Assembly (NCBI RefSeq): GCF_006636205.1
Contig: NZ_VIGB01000003.1
Coordinates: 6,388,501-6,452,500, forward strand
Direction: 5' to 3'
DNA: 64,000 nt
From: Kitasatospora acidiphila
Lineage (GTDB): Bacteria > Actinomycetota > Actinomycetes > Streptomycetales > Streptomycetaceae
A program made the position numbers and the translations under genes. The notes below the pieces were generated by a model that worked only from the letters and a program-made list of their open reading frames with translations, made no database searches and had not been told where the DNA came from. This document shows, one piece after another, positions 1 through 8,865 of the stretch (its first letter is position 1; each line of letters opens with the position of its first letter).

Positions 1-41
1 ACGGCCCACCGTGCCCGGCGGAGAGAACCGCAGCGGAAAGG

Positions 42-79
42 CCGCGGGGCCCGGCCGTTCGCACGACCGAGCCCCGCGG
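42..79. terminator. weak hairpin downstream of lipA
   Basis: Nine-base inverted arms (42-50 and 71-79) with a 20-base loop lie just beyond the lipA stop on the minus strand. The stem is short and there is no T-run, so termination is only a guess. The rest of bases 1-106 holds a direct repeat of GACCGTCAGGCC around the lipA stop and nothing else I recognise. Confidence 0.25.
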
Positions 80-106
80 GCCGTCAGGCCCGGGTTACGT
101 GGACCG

Positions 107-1060
107 TCAGGCCTGGGCGGCCGAACGCCGCTCCAGCGCCTGCCGGTAGAGCCGGCCGGCCCGGTAGGAGGAGCGGACCAGCGGGCCGGACATCACACCG
201 GCGAAGCCCAGCTCCTCGGCCTCCTCCTGCAGCTCCACGAACTCCTGCGGCTTGACCCAGCGCTCCACCGGGTGGTGGCGCAGCGACGGGCGCAGGTACT
301 GGGTGATGGTGATCAGCTCGCAGCCGGCGCCGACCAGGTCGGCCAGCGCCTGGCTGACCTCCTCGCGGGTCTCGCCCATGCCCAGGATCAGGTTGGACTT
401 GGTCACCAGGCCGGCCGCCCGGGCCTGGGTGATGACGTCCAGCGAGCGCTCGTAGCGGAACGCCGGGCGGATCCGCTTGAAGATCCGCGGCACCGTCTCG
501 ACGTTGTGCGCCAGCACCTCGGGGCGGGACGAGAAGACCTCGGCCAGCTGCTCCGGCACCGCGTTGAAGTCCGGGATCAGCAGCTCGACGCCGGTGCGGC
601 CGGCCGCGCGCTCCGCGGTCATCGCGTGCACCTGGCGGACCGTCTCGGCGTACAGCCAGGCGCCGCCGTCCTCCAGGTCGTCGCGGGCGACGCCGGTGAT
701 GGTCGCGTAGTTGAGGTCCATGGTGACGATGGACTCGGCGACCCGGCGCGGCTCGTCACGGTCGAACTCGGCGGGCTTGCCGGTGTCGATCTGGCAGAAG
801 TCGCAGCGCCGGGTGCACTGGTCGCCGCCGATCAGGAAGGTCGCCTCGCGGTCCTCCCAGCACTCGAAGATGTTGGGGCAGCCGGCCTCCTGGCAGACCG
901 TGTGCAGCCCTTCCTTCTTCACCAGCGAGTGCAGCGCGTTGTACTCCGGGCCCATCTTGGCCCGAGTCTTGATCCACTCCGGCTTCCGCTCGATGGGGGT
1001 CTCGCTGTTGCGGACCTCCAGGCGGAGAAGCTTCCTGCCGTCGGGTGCGACAGCGGACAC
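107..1060 (-). CDS. lipA: lipoyl synthase LipA
   Basis: Radical SAM enzyme that inserts two sulfur atoms into the octanoyl chain carried by lipoyl domains, the last step of lipoate synthesis, in the cytosol. The 317-residue product is full length for the family. The auxiliary cluster cysteines (C56, C61, C67 in CQEAGCPNIFEC) and the radical SAM triad (C82, C86, C89 in CTRRCDFC) are both intact, and the C-terminal RSSY motif supplies the serine ligand of the auxiliary cluster. It lies 133 bp downstream of lipB on the same strand, so the two are probably co-expressed. Its clients SucB and the glycine cleavage or pyruvate dehydrogenase E2 proteins include the sucB gene 10 kb away. Confidence 0.97.
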   Translation of the reverse strand: MSAVAPDGRKLLRLEVRNSETPIERKPEWIKTRAKMGPEYNALHSLVKKEGLHTVCQEAGCPNIFECWEDREATFLIGGDQCTRRCDFCQIDTGKPAEFDRDEPRRVAESIVTMDLNYATITGVARDDLEDGGAWLYAETVRQVHAMTAERAAGRTGVELLIPDFNAVPEQLAEVFSSRPEVLAHNVETVPRIFKRIRPAFRYERSLDVITQARAAGLVTKSNLILGMGETREEVSQALADLVGAGCELITITQYLRPSLRHHPVERWVKPQEFVELQEEAEELGFAGVMSGPLVRSSYRAGRLYRQALERRSAAQA

Positions 1061-1193
1061 GTGCGGCTCCTAGAAGTAGACGGGGTACCCCCAGGGTACG
1101 CCTGTGCTTGTACGGTCGGCGCCGGGCCGGTGCCCAGCAATCGCAGGGCAACATCGCTACCGGTCGGTAGATTCCCGGGCCCCTGGGCCTGGC

Positions 1194-1994
1194 TCAGCGA
1201 GCGGCGGCCGGCTCGGGCAGTTCGGCGAGCACCTCGGCGAGGCGCCGCTCCACCGCCGGGATCACCTCGGGCACCGGAACGTCCCGGCTCAGCTCGGAAC
1301 TGAGCGAGGCCACCCCGGCGTCCCGGATGCCGCACGGGATGATCCGGTCGAACCAGGTCATGTCGGGGTTGCAGTTGAGCGCGAAGCCGTGCATCGTCAC
1401 GCCGCGCGCCACCCGGACGCCGATCGCGGCCAGCTTGCGGTCGTCGCCGCGCTGCCCCGCGTTGGACGGCGCGTACTCCGGGCCGGCCAGCCGCGGGTCG
1501 ATGCCCAGCGGCAGGCCCATCCGCAGGGTCAGCTTGCCGATGTCCACCACCTGCGCCGGGTCCACCTGGGCGTCCGGCAGCTCGTCGCCGAGCACCCAGA
1601 CCCCGCTGCGGCCCTCCACCCGGGTGGTCGGCACGGTGAAATCGGTGCAGGCCCGGATCAGCGCCTCCTCCAGCCGGCGCACGTAGGCCACCACGTCCAT
1701 CGGCTCGGGCAGCTTGATGATCGGGTAGCCGACCAGCTGGCCGGGCCCGTGCCAGGTGCCCTCGCCACCGCGGTTCACCTGGACCACCGGGGTGTCGTCC
1801 AGCGGCAGGTCCTCCGGCTTGGTGCGCTTGCCGGCCGTGAACACCGGCGGGTGCTGGAGCAGCAGCACGGTGTCGGGGATCTGGTCGGCGAGCCGCAGGG
1901 CGTGCAGCCGCTGCTGCTCCTCCCAGGCGTCCTGGTACGGGACCAGCTCCTCGCCGTTGCCCAGCCGGACGAACCGCACGTTCTCGCTCACCAC
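1194..1994 (-). CDS. lipB: octanoyltransferase LipB
   Basis: Transfers the octanoyl group from acyl carrier protein to the lysine of lipoyl domains, giving LipA its substrate. The family signature RGGEGTWHGPGQLVGYP is at about residues 75-91, the catalytic lysine is in DRKLAAIG, and the catalytic cysteine is in IIPCGIRD towards the C-terminus. Length (266 aa) is normal. The ATG at 1992-1994 is followed directly by the conserved start of the protein. It is the upstream gene of a lipB-lipA pair. Confidence 0.96.
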   Translation of the reverse strand: MVSENVRFVRLGNGEELVPYQDAWEEQQRLHALRLADQIPDTVLLLQHPPVFTAGKRTKPEDLPLDDTPVVQVNRGGEGTWHGPGQLVGYPIIKLPEPMDVVAYVRRLEEALIRACTDFTVPTTRVEGRSGVWVLGDELPDAQVDPAQVVDIGKLTLRMGLPLGIDPRLAGPEYAPSNAGQRGDDRKLAAIGVRVARGVTMHGFALNCNPDMTWFDRIIPCGIRDAGVASLSSELSRDVPVPEVIPAVERRLAEVLAELPEPAAAR

Positions 1995-2070
1995 TGCTCC
2001 TAGCCCAGACGACGCGAGCGAGCGCGACCCGGGGCCGACCCGCCAACCTCGCCACTGTACGCCTGCTCGC

Positions 2071-4047
2071 TCAACCGTCCGAGAGCAGCGCCAGCCGCAG
2101 GGCCAGCTGGAGCTCCAGTGCGCGCTCCGGCCCGTTCCAGTCCCGCCCCAGCAGCGCCTCCACCCGGTCCAGCCGCTGCACCACCGTGTTCACGTGCACA
2201 TGGAGCTCGTCCTTGGCCCGGGTCAGGCTGCCGCCGCAGGCGAAGTAGGCGCGCACGGTGCGGACCAGCTCGGTGCCGCGCCGGGCGTCGTACTCCAGCA
2301 GGGGCCCCAGGGTGTGCGCCACGAAGCCGGCCACGTCGTGCCCGTCGCCGAGCAGCACCCCGAGGAACCCGAGCGAGGCGGCCGAGGCGCCGTCGCCGGT
2401 GCGGCCCAGCGCGTGCAGGGCGCGGACGCAGCGCGCCGCCTCCGCATGGGCGGCGGCCAGCGCGGCCGGGCCGGCGGCCGGGCGCCCGGCGCCGACCGTC
2501 ACCGGCTGCCCGGCCAGCCGGGCCAGCCGCTGCGCCGCGGCGGCCGCCGCCTCGTCCGCCGCCAGGTCCGCACCGGCACCCGGGTCGGCCGGCAGCAGCA
2601 GCACCACCGCGTCGTCGTGCTCCGCGCTGACCCAGCGGGCGCCGTCCCCCAGCCTTCGGTCGGAGGGACCCCCAGGCCGGGCGGGCCGGCCGAAGAGGTA
2701 CTGGGCGGCGGCCCCGGCCAGCCGGGACCGCCCGTGCGGCCCGGTCTCGGCGACCAGCACCAGGTGCGGGCGGGACAGGTCGACGCCCAGCCGGCGGCCC
2801 CGGGCCAGCAGCGCGGCCGGATCGCGGTCCGGCGCGGTCAGCAGGTCGGTGAGCAGCTCGCCGCGCACCCGGTGCTCGGCCTCGGCGGCCGACCGGCGCA
2901 GCAGCAGGAGCAGCGCGGTGACCACGCCCGCCCGTTCGAAGAGCCGCCGGTCGGCGTCGTCCAGGTCGCCGCGCCCGGACAGCAGCAGCGAGCCCAGCAG
3001 CTCCTGCCCGGCCAGCACCGCGCAGACCCAGCCGTCACCGTGCCGCACCGCGCGGCCCTCGGCCCGGGACCGCTCCACCGCGCCGGCCAGGCCCGCCGTG
3101 GCGGCCCGCCCGGTGTGGGGGTACCCCTCGGCGTCCTGCGCCGCGATCCGGCCGCCCAGCAGGGTGGCGACCTCGCCGGCCACCTCGGCCAGGTCCGCGC
3201 CGCGCAGCACCAGGTCGGTCAGCCGGTCGTGGGCCTCCTCGGCCCGCTGCGCGGCGGCCGCGTTCGCCCGGATCACGGTGTTGGCGGCGTTCAGCTCGGC
3301 CAGCGCGGCCCGGGTGTCGGCCAGCGCCCCGGCGGTGTCCAGCGCGATCGCGGCGTGCGCGGCCAGCGAGCAGAGCAGCGCGACCTGGTCGGGGGAGAAG
3401 GCGCGCGGCTGCCGGTCGGCCGCGAACAGCACCCCGATCACCTGGCGCCCGAGCAGCAGCGGCACCCCGAGGATCGCCACCAGGCCCTCCTCCGCCACCC
3501 CGGCGTCGATCCGCCCGGTGTGCCGGAACCGCTCGTCGGTGCGGTAGTCGGGGGTGGCGTACGGGCGGGCGGTCTGCGCGACCAGGCCGCCGAGGCCGTC
3601 GCCCAGGCTGAGCCGGAGGTTCTGGAAGAGCGGCGAGACCGAGCCGTCGGTGACCCGCATGTAGGTGTCGCCGGCCGCCTCGTCCGGCAGCGTCAGATAG
3701 GCGGTGTCGGTGCCCAGCAGCAGCCGCGCCCGGTGCACGATCGCCCGCAGCACCTGGTCCAGGTCGCGGGAGGCGGCCAGGTCGGTCGCGGTGTCGAAGA
3801 GCGCGGTCAACTCGGCTTCGCGGCGGCGGTGCTGACCGAGCGTGCGATGGACGGTCAGGGCCAGCGCGGTGGCCTCCTCGACCTCGGCGAGCACCTCGGG
3901 CCCGGCGCCGTCGCGGCGGGCCCGGGCGGGCACGGCGGCGTAGTCCTCGGCGGCGGCGCCGGCGGCCAGCAGGTCGAGCAGGCGGCGCAGCGCGGGCGCG
4001 GCACCCGCGGCGGGGAGTGGTGCGGCGTGGCTCATGGTGCCCGACAT
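2071..4047 (-). CDS. GAF-domain PucR/CdaR-type transcriptional regulator
   Basis: Predicted DNA-binding regulator of 658 residues. An N-terminal GAF sensor domain covers about residues 65-205 (LAASRDLDQVLRAIVHRARL, then the FSPDQVALL helix). A central GGDEF-like PucR region follows, and a C-terminal PucR-type helix-turn-helix lies at about 590-650 (LTRAKDELHVHVNTVVQRLD). The ligand is unknown. Residues about 456-467 (GGPSDRRLGDGA) are encoded by a dispersed palindromic repeat, an in-frame insertion in a variable linker. The start is either the ATG at 4047 or the one at 4035; neither has a strong ribosome site. It is divergent from the regulator at 4349, and the partner it controls cannot be told from sequence. 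Confidence 0.88.
   Translation of the reverse strand: MSGTMSHAAPLPAAGAAPALRRLLDLLAAGAAAEDYAAVPARARRDGAGPEVLAEVEEATALALTVHRTLGQHRRREAELTALFDTATDLAASRDLDQVLRAIVHRARLLLGTDTAYLTLPDEAAGDTYMRVTDGSVSPLFQNLRLSLGDGLGGLVAQTARPYATPDYRTDERFRHTGRIDAGVAEEGLVAILGVPLLLGRQVIGVLFAADRQPRAFSPDQVALLCSLAAHAAIALDTAGALADTRAALAELNAANTVIRANAAAAQRAEEAHDRLTDLVLRGADLAEVAGEVATLLGGRIAAQDAEGYPHTGRAATAGLAGAVERSRAEGRAVRHGDGWVCAVLAGQELLGSLLLSGRGDLDDADRRLFERAGVVTALLLLLRRSAAEAEHRVRGELLTDLLTAPDRDPAALLARGRRLGVDLSRPHLVLVAETGPHGRSRLAGAAAQYLFGRPARPGGPSDRRLGDGARWVSAEHDDAVVLLLPADPGAGADLAADEAAAAAAQRLARLAGQPVTVGAGRPAAGPAALAAAHAEAARCVRALHALGRTGDGASAASLGFLGVLLGDGHDVAGFVAHTLGPLLEYDARRGTELVRTVRAYFACGGSLTRAKDELHVHVNTVVQRLDRVEALLGRDWNGPERALELQLALRLALLSDG
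2645..2677. repeat. dispersed palindromic repeat, copy inside a coding region
   Basis: The stretch TCCCCCAGCCTTCGG followed by TCGGAGGGACCCCC folds into a hairpin around TTCG. The same CCCCCAGCCTTCGG core occurs at 18327-18341 between cobT and cobU. Repeats of this kind are familiar to me from intergenic streptomycete DNA, but here it lies in frame inside the regulator gene 2071-4047. Confidence 0.7.
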
Positions 4048-4348
4048 GGTGTCAGAACGGCAGCCCGGTACGGAAGATCACGGCATGTGGGTGGCCGCCA
4101 CAGGTTCGCCGCTAGACATGGTGTTCCCAGCCACCATGGGCTCGGCGCCGAGAACCCGCGCGAACCCAAACCACAAGCGCCCCGGGTTCAGCGGATCGGA
4201 CGCGTGCCCTTCACCCGTTCGGAGGATTGCCCGGCCATAACCGCCCAGAGCGCCCGAATGCTCGCTACATTCACGCCGATTCCCGACAGGGGCGTCGCGA
4301 ACGGCACCGGGGGCCCGGACTGCGGCGTCCGAGAGGTGTTGACTGATC
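4048..4348. other. divergent intergenic region between two regulators
   Basis: About 300 bases that must hold the promoters of both flanking regulator genes. The motif GACATGGTGTNC occurs twice, at about 4044 and 4116, and the second copy is part of CTAGACATGGTGTTC; these could be operator half-sites. No convincing -10/-35 pair stands out and no small gene is supported. Confidence 0.4.
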
Positions 4349-6127
4349 ATGCCCCAACGGCCTGCAACCGACAGCCCGGCCTACCGTCCGCTCGACCCGA
4401 CGGACCCGCTGGACCCGCACGAGCGGCAGTCCGACCCGACGCCGCACGGCGCCGCCCTGCCCGGGCCGCGCCAGGACGCCGGACACCAACCGGACGGACC
4501 GGACGGGCCGGCCGCCGACGCCGCCGCGCACTCCGAGGCCGGCCGGGCCCAGAACCCGCTGCTGGCCGCGCTGATCGAGGAAGCCGGCTTCTCGCACGCG
4601 GGCCTGGCCCGCCGGGTCGACCAGCTGGGCCTGGAACACGGCCTCGACCTGCGCTACGACAAGACCTCGGTGACCCGCTGGCTGCGCGGCCAGCAGCCCC
4701 GGGGTGCCACGCCCGCGCTGATCGCCGAGGTGTTCACCCGCCGGCTCGGCCGCCGGCTCTCCGCCCAGGACATCGGCCTGGACGCCTGCGCCCCGGTCTA
4801 CGCGGGCCTGGAGTTCGCCGAGACCCCGCAGGAGGCCGTCGACATCGTCTCCAGCATGTGGCGCAAGGACACCGGCCCGCAGTCCGAGCTGCGCCGGATC
4901 GCCTTCACCCCGGCCGGCCTCGTGGTGCCCAGCCGCGACTGGCTGATCGGGCGCAGCGACGAACAGGTCGCCAGGGACGGCTCGGCGGGCATCTACGTGT
5001 CCGGCCCCGACGGCCCGCTGGCCAAGCTGGACCCGGCCCTCGACCACCCCGACCCGGGCGGCCGCGGAGCGCGCGGCACCCCGGCGGGCCGGGTGCCCTC
5101 GCAGGCCCGCCGCCCGCTGGTCTCCGGCGCCCGCACGGTGCCGCTGCCCGGCCCGGCGCACGGCGGCGCGGCCGGCCCCGCCGGTCACGACGAACGGCCG
5201 CGCTCGCAGCGGCCCGGGCTGCGGGTGGGCCGGGGCGACATCGCCGCGGTGCGCGCGGTCGGCGACCTGTTCCGGGCGCTGGACAACGCCTACGGCGGTG
5301 GCCACGCCCGGCAGGCCCTGGTGCGCTACCTGGAGAGCGAGGCCGAGCCGATGCTGCGCGGCCGGTACGGCGAGCAGATCGGCCGGGCACTGTTCGGCGC
5401 GGTCGCCGACCTGACCAGACTCGCCGGGTGGACCAGCTTCGACATCGCCGCGCACGGGCTGGCCCAGCGCTACTTCGTGCAGGCGCTGCGGCTCTCCCAG
5501 GCGGCGGGCGACCGGGTGCTGGGCGGCTACGTGCTGATCACCATGAGCCAGCAGGCCGTCCACCTGGGCCACGGCCGGGAGGCGGTGCAACTGGCCCGGG
5601 TCGCCCAGCAGGGCGTCGGCAGCACGGCGCCGGCCGCCGTGCAGGCGCTGATGCACGCGGCCGAGGCCCGCGGGCACGGGATACTGGGCGACGTCCGCTC
5701 CTGCACCGCCGCCCTGGTGCGGGCCGAGCGCTCGCTGGCGCTCGCCAGGACCGGCGACGACCTGCCCTCCTGGGCCAGGTTCTTCGACGAGGCCCAGCTC
5801 GCCGACGAGTTCGCGCACTGCTACCGGGACCTCCAGCAGTGGCGCCCGGCCATGCAGCACGCCGAGAAGTCGCTGCGGCTGCGCTCCTCCGGCTACGCCC
5901 GCAGCCGGGTGTTCTGCCGGATGGTGCTGGCCGCCGCCCGGCTCGGCATGGGCGAGGTGGACGAGTCCTGCCAGCTGGCCACCGAGGCGCTGCGGGCGGC
6001 CGGTGAGATGCGCTCCGCCCGCACCGTCGAGTACCTGCGGGACTTCCACCGCCGGCTGGCCCCCTACCGGGGCAGCCCGGCCGCCCGCGCCTTCGAGGAG
6101 GCGGCCCGGCAGGCGGGAGTGCTCTGA
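4349..6127 (+). CDS. HTH regulator with C-terminal helical repeats (NsdA-like)
   Basis: A 592-residue protein with a disordered Pro/Asp-rich N-terminus (1-60), a degenerate XRE-like helix-turn-helix (about 66-140, including TSVTRWLRGQQPRG) and a long C-terminal part of alpha-helical TPR-like repeats (about 290-590). This layout is that of the streptomycete NsdA family, whose founding member is a negative regulator of sporulation and antibiotic production; assignment to the same role here is inference. The ATG is preceded by GAGAGGTG at a normal distance. It faces the convergent oxidoreductase gene across a hairpin at 6159-6184. Confidence 0.85.
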   Translation: MPQRPATDSPAYRPLDPTDPLDPHERQSDPTPHGAALPGPRQDAGHQPDGPDGPAADAAAHSEAGRAQNPLLAALIEEAGFSHAGLARRVDQLGLEHGLDLRYDKTSVTRWLRGQQPRGATPALIAEVFTRRLGRRLSAQDIGLDACAPVYAGLEFAETPQEAVDIVSSMWRKDTGPQSELRRIAFTPAGLVVPSRDWLIGRSDEQVARDGSAGIYVSGPDGPLAKLDPALDHPDPGGRGARGTPAGRVPSQARRPLVSGARTVPLPGPAHGGAAGPAGHDERPRSQRPGLRVGRGDIAAVRAVGDLFRALDNAYGGGHARQALVRYLESEAEPMLRGRYGEQIGRALFGAVADLTRLAGWTSFDIAAHGLAQRYFVQALRLSQAAGDRVLGGYVLITMSQQAVHLGHGREAVQLARVAQQGVGSTAPAAVQALMHAAEARGHGILGDVRSCTAALVRAERSLALARTGDDLPSWARFFDEAQLADEFAHCYRDLQQWRPAMQHAEKSLRLRSSGYARSRVFCRMVLAAARLGMGEVDESCQLATEALRAAGEMRSARTVEYLRDFHRRLAPYRGSPAARAFEEAARQAGVL

Positions 6128-6158
6128 CGGATCGTCAACTACCCTCTGAGGATGGCGA

Positions 6159-6184
6159 GGTGTCGGGCCGAACGGCCCGACACC
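6159..6184. terminator. hairpin between convergent genes
   Basis: Perfect 12-bp inverted repeat (6159-6170 and 6173-6184, GGTGTCGGGCCG and complement) with a two-base loop, placed between the convergent ends of the regulator gene and the oxidoreductase gene. There is no T-run, which is common for actinomycete terminators. It could serve both directions. Confidence 0.7.
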
Positions 6185-6196
6185 CGCCGGATGCCG

Positions 6197-7521
6197 TCAA
6201 GCCGCCGCGCGGTCCTGGCCGGGCTCGGTGGCGGCGATCCCCAGGTCGCGCAGCACGGCCAGCGCCGCCCGGCGGCCGGAGACCATCGCGCCGTGGGCGC
6301 TGCTGGTGTCCCGGTGGTCCCCGCAGACGTAGAGGCCGGCCAGTACCCGGACCGGGCGGTGGAAGTTGTGCGGGGGCGGCATCGCCGGTACGGCGTCCGG
6401 GAGGTGACGCACGCTCAGGAACTCCCAGTCTCGGGTCGGTACCTGGTAGAGCTCGGCCAGCCGGGCCCGGACCAGCTGCTCGGCCGCGGCCGGCCCGCCC
6501 GCCCAGGCGCGCCGGCCCAGCACCGTGGTGGCGACCAGCGAGCGGCCGGCCGGCGCGTAGGAGGGGTGCACCTGGCTGAGCACCAGGGCGTGCGAGACCG
6601 GTGCCGGGCCGACCGTGTGGTCCGCGTCCAGGAGCAGCAGCGGCTCGGCCAACGGGGCGTCGGCGCAGCTGTGGTAGAAGGTCGTCACCGGATGGAAGTC
6701 GGGCAGCCGCAGCCCCGGCAGCAGCTCCACGGCGGACCGGGCATCGGTGGCCATCACCACCGCGCGGGCGCCGAGCCAGCCGTGCTCCTCGGTCTGCACC
6801 CCGTCGGCGCCGACCGAGGTCACCCGGGTGTTCAGCTGGACGGTCCCGGCCGGCAGCGTGGCGGCCAGCTGCGCGGGCACCGCTCCGGTGCCGGCGGCGG
6901 GCAGCGCCAGCCGCCCCCGGGCGTAGCCGCGCAGCACCAGGTCGGCCACCCGGCTGCTGGTGCCGAGCGCCGGATCGCTGAGCAGCGCGGTCAGCAGTGG
7001 ACGCAGGAAGCCGTCCACCACCCGGTTCGGCAGGCCGCGTTCGGCCAGTGCCCGGGCGGCGGTGGTCTCCGGCCGGGCCAGCAGCTTGGGGACCGGCGCC
7101 GCGGCCAGGCGGCTGAGGGTGGCACCGAGCCTGGCCTTCTCCAGCGGGCTGCCCAGCGGCGACCGGGCGGCGACCTGCCGGGTGCCGCCGAGCTGCGGGC
7201 TGCCGACCCGGTAGCGCCGGCCGGCGCTGTGCACCAGGACCCCGGGGCCAGCGGGCTCAGTCGCAGGTCGGCCAGGTCGAGCCGGCGGGCCAGCTCGGGG
7301 AATCCGGTGTTGAGCAGCTGGCTGCCGTGCTCCAGCCGGTATCCGTCCAGCTGGTGGCCGGCCATCCGGCCGCCGATCCGGTCGGTCGCCTCCAGGATCC
7401 GCACCTGGAGTCCGGCCCGGTCCAGCGCCCTGGCGGCGGTGAGACCGGCCAGTCCGGCGCCGACCACCACCACATCGGGGTCGTCGGACCGGCTGCGGCG
7501 GGTGAAGTCGTGTGGGGTCAC
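6197..7521 (-). pseudogene. FAD-dependent amine oxidase/desaturase-like oxidoreductase, frameshifted
   Basis: Encodes a flavin oxidoreductase of the protoporphyrinogen oxidase, amine oxidase and phytoene desaturase superfamily. The N-terminal part has the dinucleotide fold GAGLAGLTAARALDRAG and the RIGGRM motif; the C-terminal part ends with the FAD-contacting GDHRDTSSAHGAMVSGRRAA. The two parts are in different frames. Reading continues smoothly (LSPLAPG, then VLVHSAGRRYRVG) if one G is restored in the G4 run opposite 7240-7243. The restored protein would be about 441 residues, normal for the family. The start is the GTG at 7521, chosen for GGGAGG nine bases upstream; an ATG at 7575 is the alternative. 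Either a sequencing error or a recent inactivation. Substrate unknown. Confidence 0.85.
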
Positions 7522-7842
7522 GGGTGAGCTCCCTCCCTGGTCCCGGGTCTCCGGCCGGCGGACGGCTGCGGGCATGCCGGGATGGTCCAGGGGGTGATGC
7601 CCCGTCAGTTGCTTGATCAGGCGGGCAGACCGCTCCGGATCGCCGGCCTCCGCACTGTGGCGGTGGCACGGGCTGGGGGCACGCGATTGCGCCGTGCGCC
7701 GTCGCGTGCGCCCCTGCGCCGGGGGTGGCGGGTGCGCGCGCGGTGCTGCGGTCGGGGCCGTGCGCCGCGGGTCGTCAGCGTCCCAACCGTCGGCGTCTCA
7801 CCGGTCCGCGTCCCAACCGTCCGCGTCTCAACTCTCCGCGCC
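7522..7842. other. intergenic region with GC-rich repeats
   Basis: About 320 bases between the oxidoreductase gene and the epimerase gene, both on the minus strand. The left part should hold the oxidoreductase promoter. The right part is filled by a 15-bp tandem array (7778-7852). I see no gene in it; all open frames here have the composition of antisense noise. Confidence 0.5.
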
Positions 7843-7852
7843 TCACCCGCCC
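7778..7852. repeat. 15-bp tandem repeat, five units
   Basis: Five units of 15 bases, GCG(T/C)C(T/C)CA(A/C)CCGTCC-like, start at 7778, 7793, 7808, 7823 and 7838. The last unit carries the TGA stop (7843-7845, read on the minus strand) of the epimerase gene, so the array looks like an expansion of that gene's 3' end. Units 2, 4 and 5 keep the same TGA. Confidence 0.85.
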
Positions 7853-8766
7853 GCACCGCGGGTCACGGCCGCCCGCAGGGCGTCGGCCACCTGCGGGTGG
7901 GCGAACCGGAACCCCGCGGTGAGCAGCTTGTGCGGCAGCACCCGGTGGCTGCCCACCACCTCGATCGCCATGTCGCCCAGCACCAGCCGCAGCGCCCACT
8001 CCGGCACCGGCAGCACCGTGGGCCGGCCGAGCACCCGGCCGAGCGCCCGGGTCAGCTCGGCGTTGGTCACCGGCTGGGGTGCCGTCAGATTGACCGGACC
8101 GCTCAACTCCTCGCAGTCGATCAGGAATCGGAGCGCGGCGACCTGGTCGGCCAGCGAGATGAAGCTCCAGTACTGCTCGCCGCTGCCCAGCCGACCGCCC
8201 AGGCCCAGCCGGAAGAGCGGGAGGAGCCGGGCGCCCGCGCCGCCGTCGGCGCTCAGCACCAGCCCGGTGCGCGGGTGCACCACCCGGATGCCGGCTTCCG
8301 CCGCCGGACGGGCCGCACCCTCCCACTCCACGCAGACCCCGGCCAGGAAATCGTCCCCGGGCGGCGCGGTCTCGTCGATCACCCGGTCGCCGGTCTGCCC
8401 GTAGTAGCCCACCGCCGAGGCGCTGACCAGGACGGACGGCGGGGTGTCCAGCCGGGGCAGCGCATTGGCCAGGGTGAGCGTGCCCTGCACCCGGCTGTCG
8501 CGGATCCGCTGCCGGTAGGCGTCCGTCCAGCGGTGGTCGGCCACCCCGGCGCCGGCCAGGTGCACCACGGCCTCGGTCCCGGCCAGACCGGCCAGGTCGA
8601 CCTCGCCGCGGACCGGGTTCCACCCCACGCCCACCGACCCGTCCGGCTGCACCCCCAGCCCGGTCCGGTGGCGGACCAGCCGCAGTACGTCATGTCCGTC
8701 GGCCAGCAGGGAACGGACGAGGGCGGAGCCGATCAGCCCCGAGGAACCGGTGACAGCGATACGCAT
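7843..8766 (-). CDS. TIGR01777-family NAD-dependent epimerase (SDR39U1-like)
   Basis: Atypical short-chain dehydrogenase/epimerase of 307 residues. The N-terminal nucleotide-binding motif is TGSSGLIGSAL (about residues 6-16), followed by the conserved LVRHRTG. Later family motifs include the VGWNPVRGEVD segment, VVHLAGAGVADHRWT, the SASAVGYYG active-site region (Tyr at about 142) and NLTAPQPVTNAELTRALG near the C-terminus. The family (YfcH in E. coli) has no settled physiological role. ATG start at 8766. Its 3' end lies in a 15-bp tandem array. Confidence 0.93.
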   Translation of the reverse strand: MRIAVTGSSGLIGSALVRSLLADGHDVLRLVRHRTGLGVQPDGSVGVGWNPVRGEVDLAGLAGTEAVVHLAGAGVADHRWTDAYRQRIRDSRVQGTLTLANALPRLDTPPSVLVSASAVGYYGQTGDRVIDETAPPGDDFLAGVCVEWEGAARPAAEAGIRVVHPRTGLVLSADGGAGARLLPLFRLGLGGRLGSGEQYWSFISLADQVAALRFLIDCEELSGPVNLTAPQPVTNAELTRALGRVLGRPTVLPVPEWALRLVLGDMAIEVVGSHRVLPHKLLTAGFRFAHPQVADALRAAVTRGAGG

Positions 8767-8865
8767 GGGGCCATCCTGGCAGCCGGCACCGGGTGGGCGG
8801 CGGCTGACCCGCCCTCAGGTCGCCCGCCCTGTCTGGGAGTGGACCCGGCCCGATACGGTGAGCCG

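Noticed and set aside
1756..6006. Very long open frames on the strand opposite to real genes, up to about 1,400 codons
   Set aside because: They run antisense to lipB and both regulators and consist of Arg/Pro/Gly-rich sequence without any motif; high GC content removes stop codons from such frames.
7778..7852. CRISPR-like array
   Set aside because: 15-bp units directly abut with no spacer sequence.
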